Position numbers and translations under genes: made by a program. The notes below the pieces were generated by a model. That model did not search any database. It worked only from the letters and a program-made list of their open reading frames with translations, and was not told where the DNA came from. A stretch of DNA of 64,000 nucleotides from Marinagarivorans algicola (GTDB taxonomy: Bacteria > Pseudomonadota > Gammaproteobacteria > Pseudomonadales > Cellvibrionaceae): contig NZ_LGAK01000026.1 in assembly GCF_001292705.1 (NCBI RefSeq), positions 1 to 64,000 on the forward strand, written 5' to 3'. Positions 25,001-34,089 of the stretch are shown here, piece by piece. Within the stretch, counting starts at the first letter, position 1, and each line of letters starts with the position of its first letter.

Positions 25001-25549
25001 ATGATGCCATTCCAGCGCTTGCTAGACTTAATGATCTCTAACGATATTGCTCAACTGGGCGATTTTGTAGGAGTCCCTTCAACAGAAATTCAAGCAATGG
25101 AATTGCACTTCAACCTTCAATTTCCTACCGCCTACCGGGCGTTTTTAGGGGCTTGTGGCCGCTCTGCCGGGCACTTAGCGGGTTGGAGCTCTATTTATTT
25201 TGATGACTTAAAAGAAATAGCCGAAGAGTTTGATTTTCATTGGGCTACCTTTAAAAGCGGCCAACCCTGCGCCGATAGTCCATTACCGCCTCAAGCACTA
25301 TTAATTGCCCACTACGACAGCCATTTTGACTACCTCATCTGTGACGCTAGCGATACAGCCATATATCGCCTTAGCTTTCATGATACCTGCATCAGCACCT
25401 ATACATTTTCTGATTCATTTGAAACCTATATGGAGTCAATGATTTTGGCGGCGGCTGACTCTAGCGGTCAGATTGCACCGTTTTTTATTGATGAGTGCGG
25501 TAATATGATTAAAGACGATTTGTGCATTATTGCACCCGAAGTGGAGTAA
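25001..25549 (+). CDS. second SMI1/KNR4 (SUKH) family protein
   Basis: A 182-residue acidic protein. PSTEIQAMELHFNLQFPTAY then RAFLGACGRSAG is the standard SUKH opening (acidic helix, then 'lP..yr.fL...nG'). ALLIAHYDSHFDYLICD and STYTFSDSFETYM match the later strands and closing helix. It is much longer than, and not a recent duplicate of, the SUKH protein at 18381. ATG 25001 is chosen; an in-frame TTG at 24989 is possible. Its stop lies one base from the stop of the convergent lapB. No partner toxin is nearby. Confidence 0.75.
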   Translation: MMPFQRLLDLMISNDIAQLGDFVGVPSTEIQAMELHFNLQFPTAYRAFLGACGRSAGHLAGWSSIYFDDLKEIAEEFDFHWATFKSGQPCADSPLPPQALLIAHYDSHFDYLICDASDTAIYRLSFHDTCISTYTFSDSFETYMESMILAAADSSGQIAPFFIDECGNMIKDDLCIIAPEVE

Positions 25550-25550
25550 C

Positions 25551-26774
25551 TTAGAGCTTAGCCACTACTGCCCCCCAACTTTTACAGCTGGGGCACTGCC
25601 AGTGATGCTCATGCCCTTGATAGCCGCATACGCGGCACTCGTACCCTTGCGCTTGCGCCAAGCGCTTTTCAATAATCGCTAAGATAGAAGGTAGCGTTAT
25701 TTGTGCATAGGCTGTTGTCGGCAACAGAGCCAATGCTTCGTGTACTGTAGCCAGTATTTCCCAGCGTGCTAAAGCAGATACCAAAAAAGTAATCGCTTGG
25801 GACTCACCGCTTTGCTGAGCAATGGCTTTTGCGGTCGCCGGTAACAGCAGTGCTGAGGGCTGCTGCTGATAAATATCGGCTAAGTGCCTATTCGGGTTGC
25901 CTTCAGGTTCAACACAATAAAAGGCCTCAAGCCATAACGGTAAAACCACCGCGTGATACAGAGAACTGGTTAACACGATTTGCTGCAACAAGGCTAACGC
26001 TTGCTTTGGGTTATTCCCCATAGAGGCCAGCTGGCTTTGCAAAATCTGTACACGCGTTATATCGCCTTCGATCACACTGGCCTTCGCCAGAACCGCTTGT
26101 GCCTGTTGCTCATGCCCTTCTAACAAACAGACCTGCGCCCACTCACAGTAAAAATACACCTGCCATTGACGCCACTGAGTGATGCGACATGATGTGTCGT
26201 GGCCTTGGCCAAGATAACTTTGCTGGCAGTTGTTGGTCGGCACTTGAAGCGCCTGACTATGTTCGCATAACACCGTGAGTGTATTGATAGCTTGCTGCCA
26301 TTCACCTTCTTGTTGATAAACATCAACAAGCTTTATTAACGCTTGCTGCGCCACCGGCACCTCGCAACACTGACTCAATTCGGTATACAAGACTTCAGCA
26401 CGATCAAACAACCCCGCCAACAGATAATCCTCAGCTAATGCCAAGCGAGCTTGCAGTATTTGGCGAGCAGATAAATGCGGGTGGGCTAAAATATTTTGAT
26501 GAACACGAATAGCGCGATCGATTTCGCCGCGCTTATTAAACATTACACCTAACGCCATATGGGCTTCTAGCGTCTCGGCGTTAACATCCAGTGTTGCCAT
26601 GAATGCATCAATCGCAGCATCAGGCTGCTCGGCCAGTAACAGGTGCATACTTTCGTAGTAACGCTCTAAATACGCCGATGAAGGTGACCGCTGGGGCCTG
26701 CGCTTTAGATGAATGGGGTACTTAGCTAGCCAATAGCCAATGACTAAGGCACTAAAGAGTAATACAAAAATCAA
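25551..26774 (-). CDS. lapB: lipopolysaccharide assembly protein B
   Basis: A 407-residue LapB (YciM). An N-terminal membrane anchor (FVLLFSALVIGYWLAKYPIH) is followed by a series of TPR helices facing the cytoplasm. It ends in a rubredoxin-like zinc site, CRVCGYQG then CPSCKSWG. LapB links LpxC turnover by FtsH to lipopolysaccharide synthesis. It is slightly longer than the E. coli protein (389 residues); the extra length is in the middle TPR region around residue 200. lapA lies 36 bp upstream on the same strand. Confidence 0.93.
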   Translation of the reverse strand: MIFVLLFSALVIGYWLAKYPIHLKRRPQRSPSSAYLERYYESMHLLLAEQPDAAIDAFMATLDVNAETLEAHMALGVMFNKRGEIDRAIRVHQNILAHPHLSARQILQARLALAEDYLLAGLFDRAEVLYTELSQCCEVPVAQQALIKLVDVYQQEGEWQQAINTLTVLCEHSQALQVPTNNCQQSYLGQGHDTSCRITQWRQWQVYFYCEWAQVCLLEGHEQQAQAVLAKASVIEGDITRVQILQSQLASMGNNPKQALALLQQIVLTSSLYHAVVLPLWLEAFYCVEPEGNPNRHLADIYQQQPSALLLPATAKAIAQQSGESQAITFLVSALARWEILATVHEALALLPTTAYAQITLPSILAIIEKRLAQAQGYECRVCGYQGHEHHWQCPSCKSWGAVVAKL

Positions 26775-26810
26775 TAACGCGTTGATGCCTACGCTCCTTC
26801 TCGGGGCACT

Positions 26811-27122
26811 CTAGTGCACTTTGGCAACCGACTTCAACGCACTTTGGTGCCGAGTGACTTGCTTGCGAAGATGCTGTACTTTCATCTGCATTAATAATAA
26901 CCAAGGCAGTAAAAACAAAAAAGCAACGAGCATACCAGCACCTAAGAGCACGAGAGATAACGTTGGTACAGGTACCGCTGTAAAATCCCATTTATAAAAA
27001 GTCAGTGCAACGGTACTCGTATTTTCAATCACAAAGTGTACAACCGCCAAACCCAATACCAATAGCCAGAGCACCATTAATAGCCTTGTTATCCATTTGC
27101 CCAATACTGTCAATAGCGCCAT
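26811..27122 (-). CDS. lapA: lipopolysaccharide assembly protein A
   Basis: A 103-residue membrane protein with two transmembrane helices (residues about 10-33 and 53-77) joined by VIENTSTVALTFYKWDF, the typical LapA/DUF1049 loop. A basic C-terminal coiled segment follows. LapA acts with LapB at the inner membrane in lipopolysaccharide assembly. It sits directly before lapB, the conserved order. Confidence 0.92.
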   Translation of the reverse strand: MALLTVLGKWITRLLMVLWLLVLGLAVVHFVIENTSTVALTFYKWDFTAVPVPTLSLVLLGAGMLVAFLFLLPWLLLMQMKVQHLRKQVTRHQSALKSVAKVH

Positions 27123-27334
27123 GCTTGCCTCTTGTGTTAGTAATACTCTTTGTAACTATTCAGCCAAGCTGAAAAATTTTACTTGGTGGGTGCTGATGGA
27201 TTATGTTCTGGCCATTTAAGCGCCGGTAGCGCTTTACAGCGCCCGTGGAAGCTTGAGTAGCCCAGACAATGATCCATTAGTCTCCATTCGGTACCTCTGA
27301 GAGTTACTACTCTTTTAGAGATAACTCATACCAG

Positions 27335-28018
27335 CTAACGTAAACTATCACTGCGTTGCTTACTATGTTCAAAGGCACTTAACGCTTGCTCAAAAACTGC
27401 GTTAATATCCATATGGGTTGAGTCTAATAGTATGGCATCTGCAGCAGGAATCAAGGGAGATGTTTTACGCTCAGTATCCCGCCTGTCACGCTCTTGAATA
27501 TCGCGCAATATTTGCTCGGGGTCAACGTGTAATTTGGCCTCCTCTAACTGCGCAATACGACGCCTTGCTCGCTCTTGCGCACTGGCGGTCAAAAACAATT
27601 TCACCTCAGCCTCTTGGAAAACCACCGTTCCCATATCTCGGCCATCCGCAATTAAGCCTTGGCCATCGACAGCAAATGCGCGCTGACGAACCAATAAAGC
27701 TTTACGTACAGGCGTCAGCGCTGCCACTTTAGACGCTGCCATACCAATATGTTCCTCGCGAATTTGGCGTGAAACATCTTGCCCAGCTAGCCACACCTGT
27801 ACTCCCTGTTCGGTGGGTTTGAAGTGTATCTCTAAACCCAGTGCAATATTAGCCACTTGTTCTTCACAGCTTAAATCAATGCCCTCACGCAGTGCCGCTA
27901 ACGCCGTTAGGCGATACAATGCGCCACTATCAAGTAAGGTAAAGCCCGTATGCTTAGCAAGCAACTGGCACAAAGTGCCTTTACCTGCACCACTGGGGCC
28001 GTCAACGGTGATAATCAT
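27335..28018 (-). CDS. cmk: cytidylate kinase
   Basis: A 227-residue CMP/dCMP kinase. The P-loop is [18 protein letters not shown] binds the nucleotide, [13 protein letters not shown] is the core CMP site, and [13 protein letters not shown] is the lid region. Length is normal. The start overlaps the pyrF stop by 4 bp (ATGA), so it is translationally coupled. In most gammaproteobacteria cmk is followed by rpsA; here rpsA lies 21 kb away and lapA is the next gene. Confidence 0.95.
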   Translation of the reverse strand: MIITVDGPSGAGKGTLCQLLAKHTGFTLLDSGALYRLTALAALREGIDLSCEEQVANIALGLEIHFKPTEQGVQVWLAGQDVSRQIREEHIGMAASKVAALTPVRKALLVRQRAFAVDGQGLIADGRDMGTVVFQEAEVKLFLTASAQERARRRIAQLEEAKLHVDPEQILRDIQERDRRDTERKTSPLIPAADAILLDSTHMDINAVFEQALSAFEHSKQRSDSLR

Positions 28019-28767
28019 TTAGACTCCACGGCAGTGTGATCGAAAGTTAACGAGTGCACAATTTGTTCACACACGGCGATAGGGTCAGCCGCTTGGGTAA
28101 TAGGCCGACCGATAACTAAATAATGACTACCCGCTTGCATGGCTTGCTCGGGTGTCATCACGCGGCGCTGGTCTTGATTATCGCTACCGGCAGGGCGAAT
28201 ACCCGGAGTCACCAATGCAAAATCGCGCCCATTTTGGGCGCGCAACGCTGTTGCCTCTTGTGCAGAGCACACAACGCCATCTAAACCAGCATTTTTAACC
28301 AATCCCGCGAGATGGAGCACTTGCTGCTCGGGTGTTCGCTCAATGCCCAACTCACTCAACTCTTGCTGGGTGGAGCTGGTAAGCACTGTGACGCCAATTA
28401 ATAAAGGTTTACGCTGTACATTAGCAATGGCTTCGCTAGCAGCACTCATCATACGCATACCGCCACTCGCATGAACATTGACCATCCATACACCTAGCTG
28501 CGCGGCGGTTTTCACCGCTTTTGCTGTTGTGACGGGGATATCGTGAAATTTTAAATCCAAAAACACCTCAAAGCCTAAGTGTTGCAACTGCTCAACAATA
28601 CGAGGCCCGCATGCGGTAAACAGCTCTTTACCTACTTTGACACGACAGAGTTTCGGTGACAGCTTACGTGCTAATGCTAAGCAGGCTTTTTCATTATCAA
28701 CATCTAAAGCAACGACAACAGGGGAGCTTGCGGTTAACGTGATATTTGAAGTATTCAATAGGTTCAT
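28015..28767 (-). CDS. pyrF: orotidine 5'-phosphate decarboxylase
   Basis: A roughly 250-residue TIM-barrel enzyme that makes UMP from [14 protein letters not shown] at the first strand, [11 protein letters not shown] (the Lys-Asp catalytic array), [26 protein letters not shown] and LVIGRPIT are all present. ATG 28767 is preferred to TTG 28776. With cmk it forms a pyrimidine nucleotide pair; lapAB follow on the same strand. Confidence 0.95.
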   Translation of the reverse strand: MNLLNTSNITLTASSPVVVALDVDNEKACLALARKLSPKLCRVKVGKELFTACGPRIVEQLQHLGFEVFLDLKFHDIPVTTAKAVKTAAQLGVWMVNVHASGGMRMMSAASEAIANVQRKPLLIGVTVLTSSTQQELSELGIERTPEQQVLHLAGLVKNAGLDGVVCSAQEATALRAQNGRDFALVTPGIRPAGSDNQDQRRVMTPEQAMQAGSHYLVIGRPITQAADPIAVCEQIVHSLTFDHTAVESK

Positions 28768-28918
28768 CTCAATCAAAATAATACAACCCCATTCAGTGCT
28801 ACCGCAAAGTAACCGCTCAGGTAAGCAGTAACAGCCTTAGGGAACTTTCTTTATCGACGCGATTATAGCACGGGCACAACCAGCCCCCGATGCTCAAAGC
28901 GCCAGTTTTAACGTATAA

Positions 28919-28949
28919 AAAAACCCCACAGAGCCCTGCAGGGTTTTAA
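28919..28949 (-). terminator. terminator after aspS
   Basis: AAAACCC pairs with GGGTTTT around an inner CAG/CTG stem, 39 bp beyond the aspS stop. The A-run on the plus strand becomes a T-run in the minus-strand transcript. Confidence 0.65.
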
Positions 28950-28985
28950 GGTAATACTCAAACGTGACGCATTGCGCTGATTATC

Positions 28986-30767
28986 TTAGTCCGCTTTTTT
29001 ATCCGCTTTCTTTTTGAGTGCAATGTTTAATTCATGCAATTGCAACGTATCCACTGCGCCTGGCGCATCAGTCATGACACACGCTGCCGATTGCGTTTTA
29101 GGGAACGCTATCACATCACGAATAGATTCAGAGCCAGTCATCAGCATAATTAAGCGATCTAAACCAAAGGCTAAACCACCGTGCGGTGGAGCACCATGGC
29201 TTAGGGCATCCAATAAGAAGCCAAACTTCTCACGCTGCTCATCATGCTCAATGCCCAGAATTTCAAACACAGCGTGTTGCATCTCTTGATTGTGAATACG
29301 CACAGAGCCACCGCCGAGTTCAGTTCCGTTAACGACCATGTCATAAGCGCGGCTTAACGCAGTGGCTGGGTTGGCTTTTAGCTCTTCAGGTGAACAAGAT
29401 GGTGCGGTAAACGGGTGATGTAACGCTGTAAATTTACCGCCGTCTAACTCTTCAAACATCGGAAAATCAACCACCCACATAGGTGCCCACTCGGTGGTAT
29501 ACAAGGCTAAATCAGCACCAATTTTACAGCGCAATGCACCGAGTGCCTCAGAGACAATTTTGCCTTTGTCAGCACCAAAGAAGATGATATCGCCATTTTG
29601 CGCCTCTAAACGCTCCATCAACGCTTTACGTACTTCTAGAGGTAAAAACTTCACAATTGGGGATTGCAAACCTTCCTCTAAATCAGTGACATCATTGACT
29701 TTAATATAGGCTAAGCCGCGGGCGCCATAAATGCTCACAAACTTAGTGTAATCATCGATATTTTTACGTGAAAGCTTCTCTGCAGCACCCGGTACTTTCA
29801 GTGCAGCTACGCGACCTTTAGGGTCTTTTGCAGGAGCCGAGAAGACTTTGAAATCGACTTCTGTCATTAAGTCTTTCACTTCTACTAACTGCAAGGGTAT
29901 ACGTAGATCCGGCTTGTCTGAGCCGTATTTATCCATGGCTTCAGCAAATGTCATACGCGGGAAATCACCAAATTCAACATTCAGCGTTTCTTTAAACAGT
30001 TTACGAATCATTGTTTCAGTAATCGCCATGATTTCATCTTCAGACATAAACGATGTTTCGATATCGATCTGAGTGAATTCTGGCTGGCGATCTGCACGTA
30101 AATCTTCATCACGAAAGCACTTAGCAATTTGGTAGTAGCGGTCAAACCCCGATACCATGAGTAGCTGCTTAAATAACTGTGGTGACTGAGGTAGCGCAAA
30201 AAACTTGCCCTCATGGGTACGTGATGGCACTAAATAATCACGAGCACCCTCCGGTGTCGCACGCGTTAAGATAGGCGTTTCAATATCTAAAAAACCGTTA
30301 TCGTGTAAAAAGTTACGAATTTCGGTTGTAATGCTCGAGCGCAAGCGCAAGTTGCGCTGCATATCTAAACGGCGCAAATCAATATAGCGATGCTTCAAAC
30401 GAACATCTTCACCTACACTAATATGCGAATCTAATTGAAACGGCGGCGTTTGAGCCACATTGAGAATATCAATCGCTTTACCGTAAACTTCGATTTCGCC
30501 CGTGGCCATATTTTTGTTGGCGGTGGCTTCAGAGCGTGCACGTACAATGCCCTTAACCTGAATGACATATTCGTTACGAACTTTATCTGCCAGCTCAAAG
30601 TTGGCTTGGTCATCGGGATCGAACACCACTTGCACAATGCCATCACGGTCGCGCAGGTCAATAAAAATAACACCGCCGTGGTCTCGACGACGATCTACCC
30701 AACCACAAAGTGTTACTTCTGTGTCGATCTGTGCAGGGCGAACCGCTCCACAATAAATACTGCGCAT
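28986..30767 (-). CDS. aspS: aspartyl-tRNA synthetase
   Basis: A class II synthetase of 593 residues. It has the OB-fold anticodon domain ([15 protein letters not shown]), motif 2 in [20 protein letters not shown], the bacterial GAD insertion domain at about 290-410, and motif 3 in [16 protein letters not shown] 30767 matches the usual family start; ATG 30773 two codons upstream is equally close to the AGGA ribosome site. The C-terminus is Lys/Asp-rich. The FmdB gene lies 79 bp upstream, a common arrangement. Confidence 0.96.
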   Translation of the reverse strand: MRSIYCGAVRPAQIDTEVTLCGWVDRRRDHGGVIFIDLRDRDGIVQVVFDPDDQANFELADKVRNEYVIQVKGIVRARSEATANKNMATGEIEVYGKAIDILNVAQTPPFQLDSHISVGEDVRLKHRYIDLRRLDMQRNLRLRSSITTEIRNFLHDNGFLDIETPILTRATPEGARDYLVPSRTHEGKFFALPQSPQLFKQLLMVSGFDRYYQIAKCFRDEDLRADRQPEFTQIDIETSFMSEDEIMAITETMIRKLFKETLNVEFGDFPRMTFAEAMDKYGSDKPDLRIPLQLVEVKDLMTEVDFKVFSAPAKDPKGRVAALKVPGAAEKLSRKNIDDYTKFVSIYGARGLAYIKVNDVTDLEEGLQSPIVKFLPLEVRKALMERLEAQNGDIIFFGADKGKIVSEALGALRCKIGADLALYTTEWAPMWVVDFPMFEELDGGKFTALHHPFTAPSCSPEELKANPATALSRAYDMVVNGTELGGGSVRIHNQEMQHAVFEILGIEHDEQREKFGFLLDALSHGAPPHGGLAFGLDRLIMLMTGSESIRDVIAFPKTQSAACVMTDAPGAVDTLQLHELNIALKKKADKKAD

Positions 30768-30845
30768 ACTCATTCCTATAATCACCTTCTCAATGGGTAA
30801 AATCACAAACTCTGCTTGTGTTTTAATCTATGTTTAATCGCAACC

Positions 30846-31118
30846 TTAGCTACTGCTGCTGGCGGCTTTGGGTTTAGCGTCAGTCTTTTTTTCTGCCTTG
30901 GGGGCGGTTTTATCGCCAGCAAGGTTCTTTTTGCTACCTGATTTAAAATCGGTTTCATACCACCCACTACCGCTCAGCCTAAACCCTGCGGCCGATACTT
31001 TTTTACTGAGCGACGGATTTGAACACTCTGGACAGTCAATTAATGGGGCATCACTCATTTTTTGCAACGCTTCTAACTCATGACCACACTCAGTGCATCG
31101 GTATTCATAAATAGGCAT
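30846..31118 (-). CDS. FmdB-family zinc ribbon protein
   Basis: A 90-residue protein. It opens with MPIYEYRCTECGHELEALQK and has the second CPECS pair near residue 34, so one zinc ribbon. SAAGFRLSGSGWYETDFK is the family's conserved middle. The tail is Lys/Ala/Ser-rich and low-complexity. The role is unknown, but the gene is often directly upstream of aspS, as here. Confidence 0.9.
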   Translation of the reverse strand: MPIYEYRCTECGHELEALQKMSDAPLIDCPECSNPSLSKKVSAAGFRLSGSGWYETDFKSGSKKNLAGDKTAPKAEKKTDAKPKAASSSS

Positions 31119-31502
31119 TACTCACTCCTACAGTCTTGTTAACAGCGCGTTTTGCTCAATCAATGCTCAAGCGTGCATCATAGCAAAACAAAAGTGCGGC
31201 ATTATACATGAGCACACCCAAGCACAAGCAAGTGCTAATCACAGCAATCCTCAGTGATATACATCATCACGCCAGCGAGCGATCGCCCCTAAAAAAAGAC
31301 TCTTTTGTCGCTTAACTATAAAAAAATCGTGTTTTAGCCTGTTTTATAGGGGTTTTTAGAATTTTTTATTGCTGCATAGGCTACTTTACTCTATATATAC
31401 CGCAAAACAGCCAGTACCGAGGTTGTTGCGCGCGCCCCGCGCACCACATAATATATTTTAATAACAAAATTTTGATCATTGAAGCACACAAGAGGAAACC
31501 AC

Positions 31503-31955
31503 ATGCCACCACGTAAAGCGCCAGCCAAAGCCCCTGTCCGTAAAGCTCCGGCTCGCAAAGCTGCTGTCAAAGCTCCCGCGAAAGCTCCCGTGCGTAAAGC
31601 AGCTGCTAAGCCCGCACCCGCCGCCAAAGTAAAAGCGTTAAAAGCCTTACAAGAGCGCTATACTAAAACGGACATTATCAACCGCATTTGTGAAGTGACC
31701 GAGCTCAACCGCAAAGACGTCATTGCCGTATTTGGCGAACTCGATAACATTATTGAAGCCCACATTAAAAAACGTGCCGTCGGCGAGTTTACTTTACCTG
31801 GCCTGTTAAAAATTGTGACCGTTAAAAAGCCAGCAACCAAAGCACGCAAAGGCATCAACCCCTTTAATGGCGAAGAAACCATCTTTAAAGCGAAGCCTGC
31901 CAGTATTGCGGTAAAAGTGCGCCCACTCAAAAAACTAAAAGAAATGGCGCTATAA
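31503..31955 (+). CDS. HU-family DNA-binding protein with histone-H1-like tail
   Basis: A 150-residue nucleoid protein. Residues 1-45 are a Lys/Ala/Pro repeat (PPRKAPAKAPVRKAPARKAA and on) like the tails of bacterial histone H1 analogues. From residue 50 an HU/IHF fold follows: TKTDIINRICEVTELNRKDV, GEFTLPGLLKIV and ARKGINPFNGEE, the last being the DNA-inserting beta arm. ATG 31503 has AGAGGA 6 bases upstream; an in-frame ATG 24 bases earlier lacks a site. It probably compacts DNA, with the tail adding non-specific binding. It is a single gene ending at a strong terminator. Confidence 0.88.
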   Translation: MPPRKAPAKAPVRKAPARKAAVKAPAKAPVRKAAAKPAPAAKVKALKALQERYTKTDIINRICEVTELNRKDVIAVFGELDNIIEAHIKKRAVGEFTLPGLLKIVTVKKPATKARKGINPFNGEETIFKAKPASIAVKVRPLKKLKEMAL

Positions 31956-31980
31956 ACACAATGACTATTTTGTGATTGTA

Positions 31981-32003
31981 AAAGGGGCGTTGCCCCTTTT
32001 TTT
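31981..32003 (+). terminator. intrinsic terminator after the HU gene
   Basis: AAAGGGGC pairs with GCCCCTTT across a 3-base loop and runs into TTTT, 26 bp after the stop. Confidence 0.88.
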
Positions 32004-32187
32004 GTGCCTGCCGTTTTATGCCTGCTCTAAAAGTCACAACTTAGACGCTGACAAGCTCGCTAAGCTCACTTAAAATGACACTAACACCCCAAATGCGCTC
32101 ACTGCTAGTTCATATTTAGCGCATTAGCGACACTCTACTTTTTGAATTCATCAACAAGCACATTGCTTTTACTAGGTGCCACACATT

Positions 32188-33933
32188 ATGCGCGCAAGCC
32201 AGTTTTTAATCGCGACCCAAAAAGAAACCCCCTCCGATGCCGTTGTCATTAGCCACCAATTAATGCTACGCGCCGGTATGATCCGCAAGCTCTCTTCTGG
32301 CCTCTATTCGTGGTTGCCTTTGGGCCTTAAAGTGTTACGTAAAGTTGAAACAATTGTGCGTGAAGAGATGAATAACGTCGGTGCACAAGAAGTACTGATG
32401 CCCGTGGTGCAGCCGGCCGAGCTCTGGCAAGAGTCTGGCCGCTGGGAGCAATTTGGCGCAGAACTGACACGTTTTAACGATCGCCATAGCAATGACTTTT
32501 GCTTGGGCCCAACACATGAAGAGGTCATTACCGATTTAGTCCGTAGCGAACTCAAAAGTTACAAGCAACTCCCTGCAAACTTTTATCAAATTCAAACCAA
32601 ATTTCGCGATGAAGTACGGCCTCGTTTTGGTGTCATGCGCTCGCGAGAATTCATCATGAAAGATGCTTATTCTTTCCATGTTGATCAGGCTTCATTAGAA
32701 GACACCTACCAAAAAATGCATGGCGCCTACTGTGCAATCTTTACCCGCTTAGGTTTAAACTTTCGCCCCGTAGAAGCTGACACCGGCTCGATTGGCGGTT
32801 CGGGTTCGCACGAATTTCACGTGCTAGCCGAAAGCGGCGAAGACGACATTGCCTTTAGTGACGGCAGTGATTACGCCGCTAATATCGAAAAGGCCGAAGC
32901 CCTAGCGCCGGCACCTAGCACAGAAGTGGTCAACCCCAATGCCGAAGATATCGCCACGCCAAACCAAAAAACAATCGATGATATCGCACAGTTTTTAAAA
33001 ATCGACACCACCTCTATTGTCAAAACGTTATTTGTATTGGGCGAGAAAGACGACGACACAGGCAAGCAACCGCTTGTTGCGCTGTGCCTGCGCGGTGACC
33101 ACGAACTTAATGAAGTGAAAGCCGAAAAAATACCCGAAATTGCAGCACCTTTAACTTTTGCCACCGATACACAAATTTTGGCTGCCACCGGTGTTGCGCC
33201 AGGTTCGCTGGGGCCGATTAACCGCGATGGCGCGCTTGCCGAGATAACGGTGATTGCCGACCGCACAGCCGCTGCATGTGTCAATTTTGTGTGCGGCGCC
33301 AATAAAGACGGCTTTCACACGTTAAATAGCAACTGGACAACCAATGCCAGCTACACACGTACTGAAGATATTCGCAACGTGCAAGCGGGTGACCCATCGC
33401 CTTGTGGTAGCGGCAACATCATCATTAAACGCGGTATTGAAGTGGGGCATATTTTTCAGCTGGGCGACAAGTACTCACAAGCCATGAAAGCTTCGGTATT
33501 GGATGCTAACGGCAAAGATAGCGTAATGACGATGGGGTGTTACGGGATTGGTATTAGCCGTGTTGTCGCCGCAGCCATTGAACAAAATAATGATGCCGCC
33601 GGTATTATTTGGCCTGAAGCTATTGCACCGTTTCAAGTAGCTATTGTACCGATCAACATCCATAAGTCAGAAGCCGTACGCGAAGCCTGCGAAACACTGT
33701 ATAACACCTTAAAGCAGCAAGGTATCGATGCTATTTTGATGGACGAACCTAAGGCACGTTTAGGCAGTATGCTAGCCGATATCGAGCTAGTAGGGATTGC
33801 TCATCGCGTGGTTATCGGTGATAGAGGCTTAGAAAAAGGTGAGATTGAGTATAAATACCGTCGCGATGCCGAGTCAACACAACTTGAGGCCAGCGCGATT
33901 GCGGACACATTAATCGCTAAAATCACAGGCTAA
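32188..33933 (+). CDS. proS: prolyl-tRNA synthetase (bacterial type)
   Basis: A 581-residue class II synthetase. [17 protein letters not shown] and [20 protein letters not shown] form the start, [12 protein letters not shown] and [20 protein letters not shown] hold motif 2, and [13 protein letters not shown] is motif 3. The editing (INS) domain occupies about 225-385 and contains FVLGEKDDD and [11 protein letters not shown] 32188 matches the family start; GTG 32176 is an unneeded alternative. A hairpin at 33972 ends the gene. Confidence 0.96.
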   Translation: MRASQFLIATQKETPSDAVVISHQLMLRAGMIRKLSSGLYSWLPLGLKVLRKVETIVREEMNNVGAQEVLMPVVQPAELWQESGRWEQFGAELTRFNDRHSNDFCLGPTHEEVITDLVRSELKSYKQLPANFYQIQTKFRDEVRPRFGVMRSREFIMKDAYSFHVDQASLEDTYQKMHGAYCAIFTRLGLNFRPVEADTGSIGGSGSHEFHVLAESGEDDIAFSDGSDYAANIEKAEALAPAPSTEVVNPNAEDIATPNQKTIDDIAQFLKIDTTSIVKTLFVLGEKDDDTGKQPLVALCLRGDHELNEVKAEKIPEIAAPLTFATDTQILAATGVAPGSLGPINRDGALAEITVIADRTAAACVNFVCGANKDGFHTLNSNWTTNASYTRTEDIRNVQAGDPSPCGSGNIIIKRGIEVGHIFQLGDKYSQAMKASVLDANGKDSVMTMGCYGIGISRVVAAAIEQNNDAAGIIWPEAIAPFQVAIVPINIHKSEAVREACETLYNTLKQQGIDAILMDEPKARLGSMLADIELVGIAHRVVIGDRGLEKGEIEYKYRRDAESTQLEASAIADTLIAKITG

Positions 33934-33971
33934 ATTACCTACGAGCTATAGACCGGCCATCGGTCACTGTC

Positions 33972-34006
33972 GCCAAAAGCCCGCGCCTAGTACACTGGCT
34001 TTTGGC
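33972..34006 (+). terminator. terminator after proS
   Basis: GCCAAAAGCC pairs perfectly with GGCTTTTGGC across a 15-base loop and is followed by TTTT, 38 bp after the proS stop. Confidence 0.7.
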
Positions 34007-34047
34007 TTTTAAACGCTTGTGTGTTTTGTGTGTGTCAAACGCGAGTC

Positions 34048-34089
34048 ATTAAACAGCCAGCTACTCAGGCCCTTGACTGGCTGTTTAAT
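34048..34089 (-). terminator. hairpin overlapping the end of the MshQ-like gene
   Basis: A perfect 13-bp inverted repeat (ATTAAACAGCCAG / CTGGCTGTTTAAT) with a 16-base loop. One arm contains the stop codon of the minus-strand gene. Confidence 0.6.
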
